DNA from: Acidobacteriota bacterium
Lineage (GTDB): Bacteria; Acidobacteriota; Terriglobia; Terriglobales; Acidobacteriaceae
Direction: 5' to 3'
Assembly (NCBI GenBank): GCA_021793405.1
Contig: JAJYSV010000007.1
Coordinates: 1-64,000 of the forward strand
DNA length: 64,000 bases
Shown in pieces: positions 1-9,610 of this stretch. The notes under the pieces are model-generated. The model was not told the origin of the DNA. It was given only the letters and a program-made list of their open reading frames with translations, and searched no databases. Position 1 is the first letter of the stretch; every line of letters begins with the position of its first letter. A program made the position numbers and the translations under genes.

Positions 1-194
1 CCACCGTTTGGTGATGCAGCGTGAATCTACCAGAACTCTGGTCCTCAACCCCTCTGGAAAGACAAGCGATGCAGCCGCACCGCCCGGGTTATTTGCGCCT
101 TGACAAAGCCTTCGTCCTTATCGAGGGGCACCCGGCTGTGTCAGAATCCCTACATAACTTCAGAAAGAGTTCTGTGGATATTTAAATAGTCCTT

Positions 195-617
195 ATGAAG
201 AATATGAAGAAGACGTTCGCCATCATTCTAATTGTTCTGTTCGCCTTAATAATCATGGGGCAGAGCTATCAGGTGAGCAAGACCCCGTATCTCAAGCAGG
301 GTGATCGGGCCGGATTCTTGGGTGAGATCTTCGACTATTTACTGCCGTACGTCGGACTGTACTACAGCACAAAGTGGCTCATGAAATTGTCGGGGCACAC
401 CCACAAAGTTGGGCGGCAAACATGGGCGGCCATTTTGTTTTGGTATTCAATTCTCGCCGTGTTAATTGGCCTGATGATTCTCGTGTACGAGAGGAACGTG
501 TTTGGCTTGATTTCGAGCGGCGTCATGGTTCTTATTTGGTCCCTCTCTGCCTATGCTTGTAGGCGCTGGCAGCAACGTCTTCGGATAGCAGATCGATCGC
601 AAAGTATCTGCGATTGA
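195..617 (+). CDS. Hypothetical small membrane protein
   Basis: A 140-residue protein that I do not recognise. The N-terminus is a short basic stretch (MKNMKK) followed by a hydrophobic segment (about residues 7-22) that could be a signal anchor. Further hydrophobic segments lie near residues 45-60, 78-98 and 102-120, so it is probably an integral inner-membrane protein of three or four spans. The C-terminus is basic and soluble. A second ATG three codons downstream is an equally possible start; neither has a strong ribosome-binding site. It lies 92 bp upstream of the likely miaB start on the same strand, but nothing links it to tRNA modification. No function is proposed. Confidence 0.6.
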   Translation: MKNMKKTFAIILIVLFALIIMGQSYQVSKTPYLKQGDRAGFLGEIFDYLLPYVGLYYSTKWLMKLSGHTHKVGRQTWAAILFWYSILAVLIGLMILVYERNVFGLISSGVMVLIWSLSAYACRRWQQRLRIADRSQSICD

Positions 618-709
618 AGAATGGTGCCCCATTCAAGCCTTCTTTTGGCTTGAGTGGGGGAAGTACCCGACGGCCTTTTCTGCCCCCGCTGCGTTATACT
701 TCAGGTGCG

Positions 710-2083
710 ATGGCCCTGCTCGACAAGACGTTTTACATCGAAACCTTCGGCTGCCAGATGAACGTCCATGACTCGGAAAAAGTCATCGGCACGCTGGTGC
801 GGGAAGGCTATCGCCAGGTCGAAACTGAGGTCGACGCGGCGCTGATTCTGTACAACACCTGCTCCATTCGCGATAAGGCGGAGCAGAAGGTCTTCAACCG
901 CCTGAACGACTACAAGGCGCTCCACAAACAAGGGAAGCGCTTCGGCGTGCTGGGCTGCGTGGCGCAGCAGGAGGGCGAAAAGATCTTCGAGCGCGCCCCC
1001 TATGTGTCGCTGGTCGCCGGGTCGGCCTCCTATCGCAAATTGCCGGAAATGCTGGTGCAACTGGAAGCTGGCAACAACCGCATCACGGGCCTCGACGACC
1101 GGCAGACCGATGAGACCTTCGAGACGGAATTTACCGCGCGCAGCAACAAGCATCGCGGATACATCACCATTATTGAAGGCTGCGATAAGTTTTGTTCCTA
1201 TTGCGTAGTGCCGTACACGCGCGGGAAAGAGCGGAGCCGGACGTCTGACTCCGTGCTGGCCGAGGCGCGGCAGATGGCCGACTCTGGCTATACGGACATC
1301 CAGTTGCTAGGGCAGAACGTAAACTCATATCGCGATCCCTCCGGCAAGATGAGTTTTGCGGATTTGCTGACTGCTGTCGGTCAGGTTGCAGGAATTCGAC
1401 GGGTTCGCTTCACGACTTCCCACCCACGCGACTTTACCCGCGATATTGTGGAAGCCATCGATGCTGTGCCGACCCTTTGCAACCACGTTCATCTACCGGT
1501 GCAGAGCGGGTCATCGCGCGTGTTGCAGCGGATGCAGCGGGAGTATACCCGGGAATGGTATTTGGAGCGAATTGCCTGGATTCGGGCGGCGCGACGCCCC
1601 ATTAGCCTGACGACGGACATTATCGTTGGGTTTCCTGGCGAAACCGAAGAGGATTTCGACGAGACGCTCAGCTTGCTGGCGCAGGTGGGCTACGATGCCG
1701 TGTTTGCCTTCCAATACTCTCCGCGGCGAAATACGCCCGCCATTTCCCTGGAAGACAGCATTCCAGTGGACGTAAAGAGTCGAAGGCTACAGACTCTTCT
1801 CGAACGCCAAAGGGAGATTCAAAGGGTTATATACAGCAAACATATTGGAGAGATAATTGAAGTAATGGTTGAAGGGGAGAGGGCTTCCCGTGGCCAGGTT
1901 TCCGGACGCAGTTCGCAAAATAAGGTGGTGAACTTTACCGTGGATTCTCCCATTTTGCCCGCAAGCGGAACATATTTGGATGTTCGCATTACCCAGAGTT
2001 TTCCGAACAGCCTGCTAGGCGAGGCTCTCGTTGCCAGTTATTCATCCACAGATATCACGCGAGAGGAAGTTCGAGTCGTATGA
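710..2083 (+). CDS. miaB: tRNA-2-methylthio-N6-dimethylallyladenosine synthase MiaB
   Basis: Radical-SAM methylthiotransferase that adds the 2-methylthio group to i6A37 in tRNAs reading UNN codons. The N-terminal UPF0004 domain carries the three cysteines of the auxiliary cluster (FGCQMN, NTCSIRD, LGCVAQ). The radical-SAM CxxxCxxC motif is GCDKFCSYC, followed by VVPYTRGKERSR. The last roughly 65 residues form the TRAM RNA-binding domain. At 457 residues it has the usual family length. An in-frame TTG at 614 would extend the protein by 32 residues of unconserved sequence. I chose the ATG at 710 because it begins MALLDKTFYIETFGC, as in other MiaB proteins. A TATACT hexamer at 695-700, ten bases upstream, raises the possibility of a leaderless transcript. 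The 3' end overlaps the next gene by 4 bp (ATGA). Confidence 0.96.
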   Translation: MALLDKTFYIETFGCQMNVHDSEKVIGTLVREGYRQVETEVDAALILYNTCSIRDKAEQKVFNRLNDYKALHKQGKRFGVLGCVAQQEGEKIFERAPYVSLVAGSASYRKLPEMLVQLEAGNNRITGLDDRQTDETFETEFTARSNKHRGYITIIEGCDKFCSYCVVPYTRGKERSRTSDSVLAEARQMADSGYTDIQLLGQNVNSYRDPSGKMSFADLLTAVGQVAGIRRVRFTTSHPRDFTRDIVEAIDAVPTLCNHVHLPVQSGSSRVLQRMQREYTREWYLERIAWIRAARRPISLTTDIIVGFPGETEEDFDETLSLLAQVGYDAVFAFQYSPRRNTPAISLEDSIPVDVKSRRLQTLLERQREIQRVIYSKHIGEIIEVMVEGERASRGQVSGRSSQNKVVNFTVDSPILPASGTYLDVRITQSFPNSLLGEALVASYSSTDITREEVRVV

Positions 2084-2607
2084 GCACACCTCCCCAACCC
2101 GGCGCAGGTGAAGTGCAGGCGGACGAAATGGAAGTGAAGATTCGCGGCCTCATGATGGACCCGGTTACCAACATGCCCATGGTGGTGTTGAAGGACATTC
2201 AGAGCGATGCTCTGGTGCCCATATGGGTTGGAATCTTTGAGGCCAACGCCATCGCCCTGGAGATTGAAAAGACTGCGATGCCACGCCCGATGACTCACGA
2301 TCTTCTGGCCAACCTGATCCGCACGCTGGATGGGGAAGTGCGCCGCGTGGTGATTACGGAGCTGAAAGACGACGTGTTTTACGCGCTGATCTGGATGGAA
2401 CAGGGCGGAGAACTGATCAGCCTGGATGCGCGGCCATCCGATGCACTGGCCCTGGCACTGCGCACGGATTGCCCGATCTTCCTTTCGGCCCAGGTTCTGC
2501 GCACCACGCGGATGGCAAATGCGGGCGTGGAGAATTTCTCTACCGAGGAACTGCGTCGCTGGCTGGAAAATTTGAACGATGAAGATCTCGGCCGCTACAA
2601 AATGTAG
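2080..2607 (+). CDS. Bifunctional nuclease family protein (BFN / DUF151)
   Basis: A 175-residue member of the bifunctional nuclease domain family (PF02577), whose members have reported DNase/RNase activity and are common in Acidobacteria, Actinobacteria, Thermotoga and plants. The characteristic stretch runs from MEVKIRGLMMDPVTNMPMVV through LVPIWVGIFEANAIALEIE to LDARPSDALALALRTDCPIF, which is the family's signature (PIWIG..EA.AI and ARPSDA.A.A). The start overlaps the miaB stop as ATGA, so translation is probably coupled. The C-terminal 35 residues are charged and likely form a helical tail. The biological role in this organism is not known; co-transcription with miaB hints at RNA metabolism, but that is inference. 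Confidence 0.9.
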   Translation: MSTPPQPGAGEVQADEMEVKIRGLMMDPVTNMPMVVLKDIQSDALVPIWVGIFEANAIALEIEKTAMPRPMTHDLLANLIRTLDGEVRRVVITELKDDVFYALIWMEQGGELISLDARPSDALALALRTDCPIFLSAQVLRTTRMANAGVENFSTEELRRWLENLNDEDLGRYKM

Positions 2608-2651
2608 CGATCGGCCCTTCGATGCGCCGGTTTTCCTGTAAGATTTCGGCC

Positions 2652-3815
2652 ATGTCGCCATCATCAAGCAGGTTCTGGAAGAAGGCAGCGTTCCAGACAA
2701 TCGCGCGCGCGGAACAACTTTTGCGCGGCAAACATCGATTCTCAGCAGCAGATCTATCCCAGATTCCAAATTTTCTGGTTTTGCAGCAGGAATCCCAGCT
2801 GGGCAGTGTGGTGCATGCGACGCCGTTATACGAGGCGCTGAAATGCGCTGTCCCCGATGCTCATATCACGGTTGCGGCCTCTCCGATGGCTGCCGCAGTT
2901 CTGCAACGTAATCCCCATATCGACCGCAGCGTCGTCACGCCCAATCCGTTTGCGGATTTTCGCGAGGCAGCGAGAGTGCTGCGAGCGTTATTTCAGTCCC
3001 AGCCAGACGGTCCGCAGTGCATGGTCACCACCATCGGGAACCAGCGCACGCGCCTGGCGATGCTTGGCCTGTTCGCGGGAGATGCGATACGAATCGGCTA
3101 CACGCTGGCGCCGGAACTGTACGATGTGCCACTTTGCTTCGATCCGGAACGGGGCCAAATTGAGGGCAATCTCGACATTGTGCGCCGACTCGGACACGAT
3201 GTCGGATTCTACGAACCCCGTGTTTTCTTTACGCAACGCGATGCCGAACGGGCAGCGCAGCATCTAGAATCGCTGGGGGCGCCGCTCAGTGTGCCTCGCG
3301 TGGCGTACGTTACGCAAAACAGCGGGGGGCAGCGCAACCAATGGAGCGCGGAGCGTTTTCAGCAGGTGGTCTCCATCCTGTCGCAACAAAGGCAAGCTGT
3401 GCCAATTTTTCTGGGGACGGCGGGTGAAGCTTCGACTATTGAAGCATTGCGGCGAGACTTGCCGGATCCAGGGATTTCGCTGGCTGGAAGAACGACCATT
3501 TCAGAGCTTGCGGCCGTATTGGCGCAATGCGACCTGGTCGTGAGCCTGGATACGGGCACTTTTCACGTGGCGCGCGCGGTTGGCTTGCCGGGCGTCGTGA
3601 TTTCGCAGGCGTGGAAAAGTCCGCTGGAGTGGTTGCCGGTCCATCATCCTCGCTACCGAGTGATGCGCGGGCCTACAATCTCCGAGGCTCCGCCCGATTA
3701 TTGGATCGAAGAGGTCAGTGCGGACCAAGTGCTCAAGGCTGCGACCGAGTTGATGGCCAGTTACCCGGCCGACCCCGCGCATCGAATGGAACGCCTGCAA
3801 CATTCGCTTCGATGA
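2652..3815 (+). CDS. Glycosyltransferase family 9 (heptosyltransferase-like)
   Basis: GT-B glycosyltransferase resembling ADP-heptose:LPS heptosyltransferases (GT9). The N-terminal Rossmann half starts around NFLVLQQESQLGSVVHATPL, the usual 'iGD...tPll' region. The C-terminal half contains NSGGQRNQWSAERF and the nucleotide-sugar site VSLDTGTFHVARAVGLPGVV, which matches the family 'DsG.mHlA.alg.P.v' motif with Thr-Gly-Thr variations. It probably adds a sugar to lipopolysaccharide core or another envelope glycan from the cytoplasmic side. An ATG at 2622 would add ten atypical residues; I prefer 2652. The flippase gene follows 135 bp later on the same strand, supporting a surface-polysaccharide role. 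The exact donor and acceptor cannot be read from the sequence. Confidence 0.85.
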   Translation: MSPSSSRFWKKAAFQTIARAEQLLRGKHRFSAADLSQIPNFLVLQQESQLGSVVHATPLYEALKCAVPDAHITVAASPMAAAVLQRNPHIDRSVVTPNPFADFREAARVLRALFQSQPDGPQCMVTTIGNQRTRLAMLGLFAGDAIRIGYTLAPELYDVPLCFDPERGQIEGNLDIVRRLGHDVGFYEPRVFFTQRDAERAAQHLESLGAPLSVPRVAYVTQNSGGQRNQWSAERFQQVVSILSQQRQAVPIFLGTAGEASTIEALRRDLPDPGISLAGRTTISELAAVLAQCDLVVSLDTGTFHVARAVGLPGVVISQAWKSPLEWLPVHHPRYRVMRGPTISEAPPDYWIEEVSADQVLKAATELMASYPADPAHRMERLQHSLR

Positions 3816-3950
3816 CAGTTCCGAAGCCTCACTCTGCGACAATACCGTTGTGCGATTGCGACGGATATGCACTTCCAGCACTGTCTTCGTGGTTTGCTGC
3901 AAATCTCGGCGGGGCCGCTTGCGCCCGCGGCGTAGCGTGGGCGACCTAAC

Positions 3951-5465
3951 ATGGGCATACTGACGCGCATTCTCAAAGTGATGGCAGCGCTGATGACTTC
4001 CAACGTGGTCAATCTGATCACAAAGTTATTGCTGCCGCCCGTCTTTCTTTATCGATATGGCACCACGCTGTACGGAGAATGGATTGCGCTGTCTGGCGCA
4101 GTGGCGTATCTCAGCACGCTCAACTTCGGCATCCAGACCTACGTTACACAGGACCTGACGGTTCGCTATCAACGGCACGAATTGGGGCGCTATCACCTGC
4201 AGCAGTCTACTTCGCTGCGCGTACTGCTGGGCATTCTCGGCAGTGCGGCGGTGGTATGCCTGGTCGTTTTCGCGCTCCCGGTTCAGCATTGGCTGCGATT
4301 GACGCTCTCTCAGCAGGTCACTTCCCTGACACTCTATCTGCTGGCCCTGCAAGTTTTGCTGGGAGTACTCTTCGGCTACTTTACTGGAATGTTTATAATC
4401 TTGAGCCGCGCCCACACAGGCGTGTTATGGGTGAACGGGCTACGGCTAGCTATGGTGCTGTTCACTTCCGCGGGCGCGTGGATGCGCTGGTCATTTCCCA
4501 CGTTGGCAGGATTGCAAGTCACCGTGTACGTTCTGGGAATTCTGCTGGTTCTGCTGCATATTCGCGGCGTCGCGCCCGAGATATTTCCCAAGATTGGCTT
4601 GTTTGATCGGAATGCGGTACGCGCCATCCTGGGGCCGAGCAGCTACTTCGGCCTGATTAGCATGAGCACGTTTCTCTCCTACGAAGTTCCAGTGCTGATC
4701 TTGCAGCGCGAAGCGGGGCCATTCGTCGTGGTTGCGTTTACGGTGATGCGGACTATCTTCTCCATGTGCCGGCAGATGCTGAATGCGCCGACGCAGGCCA
4801 TGGGCGCGGAAATTACACGGCTGTTTGGAAGACAGGAGTGGCGTGAACTGACCGCTGTCTACACGTATTCGGAACGCCTTATTTTCTCTGCGATTCCGAC
4901 GGTCAACCTTGGCGTGTTGGTTGTCTCGCCCATGCTGCTGACGATCTGGCTGCACAAACCGAATCTGTTTGCCGTGTTCCCTTACGCGATGATGGCGGCA
5001 ATTTCCATGATCTTGAGCGCCAAGGAGCACAAATTCCAGTTTCAATTTTCGACGAATACGCATGAGAAACTAGCGCGCATTATGTTTTTTAGTTATGTGG
5101 CGCTGACGATCCTGGCTGTTCCCATGGTGCAGTGGCTGGGGGAAATTGGATTTCTGTACGCATGGTTCGCCGTGGAGCTATTCCAGATCTTTCGTATTAT
5201 CGGGCTGAACCAGGAGTTGTTCGCGCATACGGGCGAGCATCGTCTTATCTATGTCTACCGGCTCATCGCCCTGTGCGGCATCGGGCTGCTGATTTCGGGC
5301 GGCATTCTGTCCCGCACCTACCAATACGCGTACCGATGGCAGTTGGTCGTCGGCTTCGGCGTCAGTTTCGCAACGGCAGCGGCCGCATTCTTCCTGTTCG
5401 ATATGCGAATCATCGTGAAAAAGCTTTTCGAGCGAATGAGGGTTAGACAGCTCAGGGCTGAGTGA
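3951..5465 (+). CDS. Polysaccharide flippase-like membrane protein (Wzx/MOP family)
   Basis: A 504-residue, very hydrophobic protein with about twelve to fourteen predicted membrane segments, in the size and pattern of the MOP superfamily (Wzx/RfbX-type lipid-linked oligosaccharide flippases). The N-terminus (MASNVVNLITKLLLPPVFLYRYG region) is typical of oligosaccharide flippases: the first helix, then the short 'G...YG.w' turn. It probably moves undecaprenyl-linked glycan across the inner membrane. It lies downstream of a GT9 glycosyltransferase and convergent with a methyltransferase, whose 3' end it overlaps by 14 bp. The substrate cannot be inferred, and a general MatE-type exporter is the main alternative. 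Confidence 0.8.
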   Translation: MGILTRILKVMAALMTSNVVNLITKLLLPPVFLYRYGTTLYGEWIALSGAVAYLSTLNFGIQTYVTQDLTVRYQRHELGRYHLQQSTSLRVLLGILGSAAVVCLVVFALPVQHWLRLTLSQQVTSLTLYLLALQVLLGVLFGYFTGMFIILSRAHTGVLWVNGLRLAMVLFTSAGAWMRWSFPTLAGLQVTVYVLGILLVLLHIRGVAPEIFPKIGLFDRNAVRAILGPSSYFGLISMSTFLSYEVPVLILQREAGPFVVVAFTVMRTIFSMCRQMLNAPTQAMGAEITRLFGRQEWRELTAVYTYSERLIFSAIPTVNLGVLVVSPMLLTIWLHKPNLFAVFPYAMMAAISMILSAKEHKFQFQFSTNTHEKLARIMFFSYVALTILAVPMVQWLGEIGFLYAWFAVELFQIFRIIGLNQELFAHTGEHRLIYVYRLIALCGIGLLISGGILSRTYQYAYRWQLVVGFGVSFATAAAAFFLFDMRIIVKKLFERMRVRQLRAE

Positions 5466-6219
5466 GAAGCGATTTCGCTCCGCTACTGAGCCAGAGAACA
5501 AGCCGGGTGGCCGGTACTCGATGGATCTCAATATCCGTGCGTTCGTTCAAATATCGGACGACACCTCGCCAGGCTGGTGAATAATCATCCCAGACGATCG
5601 CCCCAACTGAGCCGCTGACGATATTGAAGGCCGCTTGGGTGTCATTGGCTACGTAGTCGTAGGAGTGAGCGCCGTCCACGTAGACCAGATCGAAAGTCTT
5701 TCCAAGCGCGGAAAAATCAAACCGTGCCGAATCGCCCTCATGCTGGGTAATTCGTGAACCTTCGGGCTTGTCCTCGAAGACTCGCCGCCGCCGCCGCAAC
5801 GGCATATAGCCTTTGTCATCTCGCTCAAAATCCAATGCAGGAAGATCGCCTGCCGGAAGATCCAAGGTATCGATCGTTAGCGTGGGCAGGTTCATCGCCA
5901 GGGTAAATGCAGTGACGCCAGTAAACGTTCCAATCTCAAAAACTGTATGTGCATGGAGCGCTTTCGCTAGCAACACCAGAAAAGAGAGGCCATCCACGGT
6001 CTGCGTCCCATTCCCAAGCAACGCTCTTGGGGGCAGCGTCAGCGGCGCGGTTTCGAGTTTTTGCAAGAGCGCGTTGGACGCCTGCGGTATCGGCGAAGTA
6101 CTGAGGAACTCTCGATAAAAGAATTGGTCAGCCGCATTTCGAACGGCGCTGGAGAAATCGGGAAATGACGACGTAGCATAGCGGTACGTCGAATGTAGCT
6201 TACGGAATTTTCTAAGCAT
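5452..6219 (-). CDS. Class I SAM-dependent methyltransferase (Methyltransf_24 type)
   Basis: A 255-residue Rossmann-fold methyltransferase of the type found in polysaccharide and natural-product loci. SAM motif I is VFEIGTFTGVTAFTLA. The acidic post-I region is TIDTLDLP, and the catalytic-region signature LVYVDGAHSYDYV with downstream IVWDDYS matches the Methyltransf_24 family, in which the acidic residues bind metal. The open frame extends upstream to 6333, but the extra 38 residues look random; the ATG at 6219 gives MLRKFRKLHSTYRY, a more natural basic N-terminus. It is convergent with the flippase gene and shares 14 bp with it. It likely methylates a surface glycan or a related metabolite, but the substrate is unknown. 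Confidence 0.82.
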   Translation of the reverse strand: MLRKFRKLHSTYRYATSSFPDFSSAVRNAADQFFYREFLSTSPIPQASNALLQKLETAPLTLPPRALLGNGTQTVDGLSFLVLLAKALHAHTVFEIGTFTGVTAFTLAMNLPTLTIDTLDLPAGDLPALDFERDDKGYMPLRRRRRVFEDKPEGSRITQHEGDSARFDFSALGKTFDLVYVDGAHSYDYVANDTQAAFNIVSGSVGAIVWDDYSPAWRGVVRYLNERTDIEIHRVPATRLVLWLSSGAKSLLTQP

Positions 6220-6345
6220 GTGGATTTCGACCCTGACACGATAGCAATGTTGAGTGGGGGTTTGTCCTTCTGACCGCATTTTACTACCCTGAAATTTGTG
6301 CCCGCGAAGGGGCGTGCCGAGGGAGAGTCGCAACGTCCCGGCGAT

Positions 6346-7536
6346 TTATGAGCCCGCGCGTCTCACGTCGGCAAGGATTTGATCCAGCGTCTTCGAGTAA
6401 AGCTGGTACGCTCCGTCGTCTTCAATCTGTTGCAGAGCGTGCAACGCACTGGTGCTCAGCCTATGGCGCAAGTCGGGGGACGTATAGAGGCGCTGAATGG
6501 CGTGGGCGAGGCTTTCAGCGTCTTGCGCTGGGACGACGATCAGGTCTTGGTCGGGTGTGAAGAGCTCGGCAGCGCCGCAATGCGTAGTTGTAACTGTGGG
6601 CAGCCCGTGCGCCATCGCTTCCAGCAGGGCCATGCCAAATCCATCGTCAATCGTAGGGAAAACAAAAGCGTCACAGCGACGATAGAATTCGCTCATATTT
6701 TCGACATACTTGACCACTTCCACGTTTGGCAGCTTGCTCAGCAAATCCCGCAATGCAGGAAATCTTTCGAGATGGGCATCCGTGCGAAGAAGCAATTTCG
6801 CATTCGGCGGCTGTAGCCGCTCCCACGCCTGCAGCAGATAGAGAAAACCTTTGCGCAGCGGTTGTCCGCCGACGGTGCCGAATGTGAAGGGTCGGTCGCG
6901 GAATGTCTCCGTTGCATAAGAGGGACCGGAGGTAGGGGAAATGATGACTTGTTCCTGCGGCACTCGTCCAAAGAGTGGCGCGATGAATATCTTCGACTGT
7001 AACTCGGAAGGAAAGGACGCCCGGGAGTAGCTGGACGGGACCAGGATAACGTCGGCCTCGTCATATTCGGCAAGCTGGCGAGCGCGAAACCAGGGTGGCT
7101 CGGCTCGATAGTGAACTCGGAGGCGGGTGCACTCTTCACGTAGCATGGTCTGCTGAGCATCCACGTGTGGACAGGCGCGGTCAAGGACAAAACATGCGCC
7201 GCGGCACCGCGCGGCGCGCGCAGACGCTAGCGATCCTGACGCCCAGCCCCAGAAGAGATCGAATCGGTCGTTTCTAGACTCCATCTGCATTGCCACAAGA
7301 TGGTCATAGATGGCAGTATCGATGCGTTGCCAGGGACGTGGAAGCTGCACGCCAGTCAGGAAATGAAGGGACGAGACGAGTTGAGGGGCCCATCGGAGAG
7401 CAACACCGGGTGCAAGATCTCGAAAGCGAGAGCGATACGCCGCCGTAAATATGGTGACGTCCATTCCGCGCTTAGACAGCAGATTCGCGGGCAGGACGAC
7501 GTGGGCGGGGCGGCCCGTAGAGAATGCAATTCTCAT
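6346..7536 (-). CDS. Glycosyltransferase family 4 (GT1/GT4 superfamily)
   Basis: A 396-residue GT-B glycosyltransferase. The N-terminus, MRIAFSTGRPAHVVLPANLL, is a normal start for the donor-independent Rossmann half. The C-terminal half shows the nucleotide-sugar region FTFGTVGGQPLRKGFLYLL and the retaining-GT motif DGFGMALLEAMAHGLPTVTT, in which the first acid of the E-x7-E pair is Asp. The frame is open to 7809, but the additional 91 residues are low in similarity to any start of this family and overlap the lepB promoter region. It shares a strand with the methyltransferase 126 bp downstream, suggesting a small glycan-modifying operon. It is divergent from lepB. Sugar donor and acceptor are not predictable. 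Confidence 0.87.
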   Translation of the reverse strand: MRIAFSTGRPAHVVLPANLLSKRGMDVTIFTAAYRSRFRDLAPGVALRWAPQLVSSLHFLTGVQLPRPWQRIDTAIYDHLVAMQMESRNDRFDLFWGWASGSLASARAARCRGACFVLDRACPHVDAQQTMLREECTRLRVHYRAEPPWFRARQLAEYDEADVILVPSSYSRASFPSELQSKIFIAPLFGRVPQEQVIISPTSGPSYATETFRDRPFTFGTVGGQPLRKGFLYLLQAWERLQPPNAKLLLRTDAHLERFPALRDLLSKLPNVEVVKYVENMSEFYRRCDAFVFPTIDDGFGMALLEAMAHGLPTVTTTHCGAAELFTPDQDLIVVPAQDAESLAHAIQRLYTSPDLRHRLSTSALHALQQIEDDGAYQLYSKTLDQILADVRRAGS

Positions 7537-7699
7537 AGAACGTTGGATGTAGCTTAGAGCATTTCTCTGAATCCTGTGGGTAAGGGTCGCTTTTTTCGGG
7601 GCGGCCATTCTTGCAGCCAGAGCCGAAACAGCTGAAATGCGGCATTCCATATAAAATGCAAAACGAGGTTTGAATTTGTCTTTGGACGATCCCGAGAAT

Positions 7700-8251
7700 A
7701 TGGAACACACAAAACCCGAAGGCGCGAAGCCTGCGTCTACCCCTTTCACGGTCTCTACCTGGGTCCGCGATTTTCTCTTTGCCATTGCGATTTCTTTTCT
7801 CATCATCACCTTCCTCTACCAGCCGGTGCGGGTGGAAGGCACCAGCATGATGCCGGAATTGCAGGATCAAGAACGGCTATTTATCAACAAGTTCGAGTAT
7901 CGTTTTGAGCCGATCCACCGTGGCGATGTTGTCGTATTTCACTATCCTCTGGATCCCTCCAAGAGCTACATCAAGCGCGTGATTGCAGTGCCAGGAGACA
8001 ATCTGTATATCGACGGAGGCCAGGTCTATGTCAATGGAAAGGCGCTGAAGGAACGCTATGTGCCGATGCGCTTTCGAGACGAACGCTCCTATCCCGATAC
8101 GGTTTTGTCGGCAAACGAATATTTCGTGATGGGGGATCATCGCCTGATCTCGAGCGACAGCCGGGATTTTGGTCCAGTGAATCGCGGGTTGATTTATGGC
8201 AAAGCATCCTTCGTGTATTGGCCTGCGGACGACATGGGCGTGGTGCGGTAG
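7700..8251 (+). CDS. lepB: Signal peptidase I
   Basis: Membrane-bound serine/lysine protease that removes Sec and Tat signal peptides at the outer face of the inner membrane. A single N-terminal membrane segment (LFAIAISFLIITFLYQPV) is followed by the nucleophile box GTSMMPEL, then the general-base lysine in YIKRVIAVPGD. Box E reads GDHRLISSDSRDFGPV, with His where most enzymes have Asn. At 183 residues it is a short, Gram-positive-like LepB. A TTG at 7670 could add ten residues, but its Shine-Dalgarno spacing is too short; the ATG at 7700 has GGACGA upstream. A TATAAA hexamer at 7650-7655 lies in the divergent region shared with the glycosyltransferase gene. Confidence 0.93.
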   Translation: MEHTKPEGAKPASTPFTVSTWVRDFLFAIAISFLIITFLYQPVRVEGTSMMPELQDQERLFINKFEYRFEPIHRGDVVVFHYPLDPSKSYIKRVIAVPGDNLYIDGGQVYVNGKALKERYVPMRFRDERSYPDTVLSANEYFVMGDHRLISSDSRDFGPVNRGLIYGKASFVYWPADDMGVVR

Positions 8252-8350
8252 GGAACGGGCCTGAAGGCAATCCGAATAGACGCCCGATCTTCCACAGAGT
8301 GACGTCCAAGAATCTGTTAGACTTAATAAAATCCACTCCGCGGAGACAGG

Positions 8351-9493
8351 ATGCAGGCCATACTTGCGCTCGAAGATGGGCGTATCTTTCAGGGCCGCGG
8401 CTACGGGGCCAAGGCAGAGTGCTACGGCGAAGTCGTTTTCAATACTTCGCTATCCGGCTATCAGGAAATTTTCACCGACCCGTCCTATGCGGGTCAGATT
8501 GTTGTCCTGACCAATCCTCAAATCGGGAATTACGGCACAAATAATGCGGATGATGAAGCGAACCGGCCGTATATCGAGGGCCTGGTCACCCGTGAATTTT
8601 CGCCGGTCAGTTCCAATTGGCGCTCGCAGTTGGTGGCGGATGAATACCTGGAACGGTTCAACATTCCTGTCATCTCCGAGATTGATACGCGCGCTCTGGT
8701 GCGCCATCTGCGCACCTATGGGGTAATGCGGGGCGTGATCTCGTCGCTGGAAACCAATCCAGAAGTGCTGATCGAGAAGGCGCGTTCCATTCGCAAGATG
8801 GACGGAACCGACCTGGCCAGCGTGGTCACGACCAAGGTTCGCTATGAATGGGACAGGACAGACCCGCAGAACGCGAATGAAGATCCGTTGGCGATAGGCC
8901 CGGCTGCACCCATGCCGGAGCCGAATCTCCACGTGGTTGCGTATGACTATGGAATCAAACGCAACATCCTGCGCATGCTGACGCAGGGGGGCTGCCGCGT
9001 TACGGTGGTTCCAGCGACGACCTCCGCCGAAGATGTGCTGGCGCTGAACCCGGATGGCGTGTTCCTGTCGAACGGGCCGGGCGATCCCGAGCCGGTGAAA
9101 TATGCGCAGGAAAATATTCGCAGGCTGATGGGGAAGACTCCCGTGTTTGGAATTTGTCTGGGACATCAGTTGATTGGGTTGGCGCTGGGCGGTAAAACCT
9201 ACAAGCTGAAATTTGGCCACCATGGTGGGAACCATCCGGTACAGCAGACGCAGTCCGGCAAGGTGGAGATTACGGCGCACAACCACAACTATGCTGTCGA
9301 TCCAGACTCGCTGAAACAGAGCGAAGTGGATTTAACGCACATCGACCTGAACGACAACACGCTGGAAGGCTTGCGCCATCGCAGCCTGCCGCTGTTCAGC
9401 GTGCAATACCATCCGGAAGCCAGCCCCGGCCCCCACGATTCGCATTACCTCTTCCAGGACTTTCGCAAGATGATGGAGGAGTGGAAGAAGTGA
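8351..9493 (+). CDS. carA: Carbamoyl phosphate synthase small subunit
   Basis: Glutaminase subunit of carbamoyl phosphate synthase; it releases ammonia from glutamine for channelling to CarB in arginine and pyrimidine synthesis. The N-terminal CPSase small-chain domain begins [20 protein letters not shown] and contains the conserved [20 protein letters not shown] region (two parts). The C-terminal class I glutamine amidotransferase domain has the nucleophile elbow FGICLGHQL and the His-Glu pair in [11 protein letters not shown]. The length of 380 residues is standard. A GGAGACAGG sequence immediately upstream serves as ribosome-binding site. carB follows after 117 bp on the same strand. Confidence 0.98.
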   Translation: MQAILALEDGRIFQGRGYGAKAECYGEVVFNTSLSGYQEIFTDPSYAGQIVVLTNPQIGNYGTNNADDEANRPYIEGLVTREFSPVSSNWRSQLVADEYLERFNIPVISEIDTRALVRHLRTYGVMRGVISSLETNPEVLIEKARSIRKMDGTDLASVVTTKVRYEWDRTDPQNANEDPLAIGPAAPMPEPNLHVVAYDYGIKRNILRMLTQGGCRVTVVPATTSAEDVLALNPDGVFLSNGPGDPEPVKYAQENIRRLMGKTPVFGICLGHQLIGLALGGKTYKLKFGHHGGNHPVQQTQSGKVEITAHNHNYAVDPDSLKQSEVDLTHIDLNDNTLEGLRHRSLPLFSVQYHPEASPGPHDSHYLFQDFRKMMEEWKK

Positions 9494-9610
9494 GGACGAA
9501 CGGCTTTGCTAACGAGTAATCACCACCAGGAATGCCGCAATGTTTCGAAGACTCGCGGCTTCAACAGGGCCGTATTCGAATGAAGCCGTAAGAGCATAGG
9601 TTGGAGTTAG

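Noticed and set aside
100-130. TTGACA at 100-105 as a promoter for the first gene
   Set aside because: No acceptable -10 element lies 15-19 bp downstream.
614-709. Extended MiaB N-terminus from a TTG codon
   Set aside because: The 32 extra residues are not MiaB-like, and the ATG at 710 begins the conserved domain directly.
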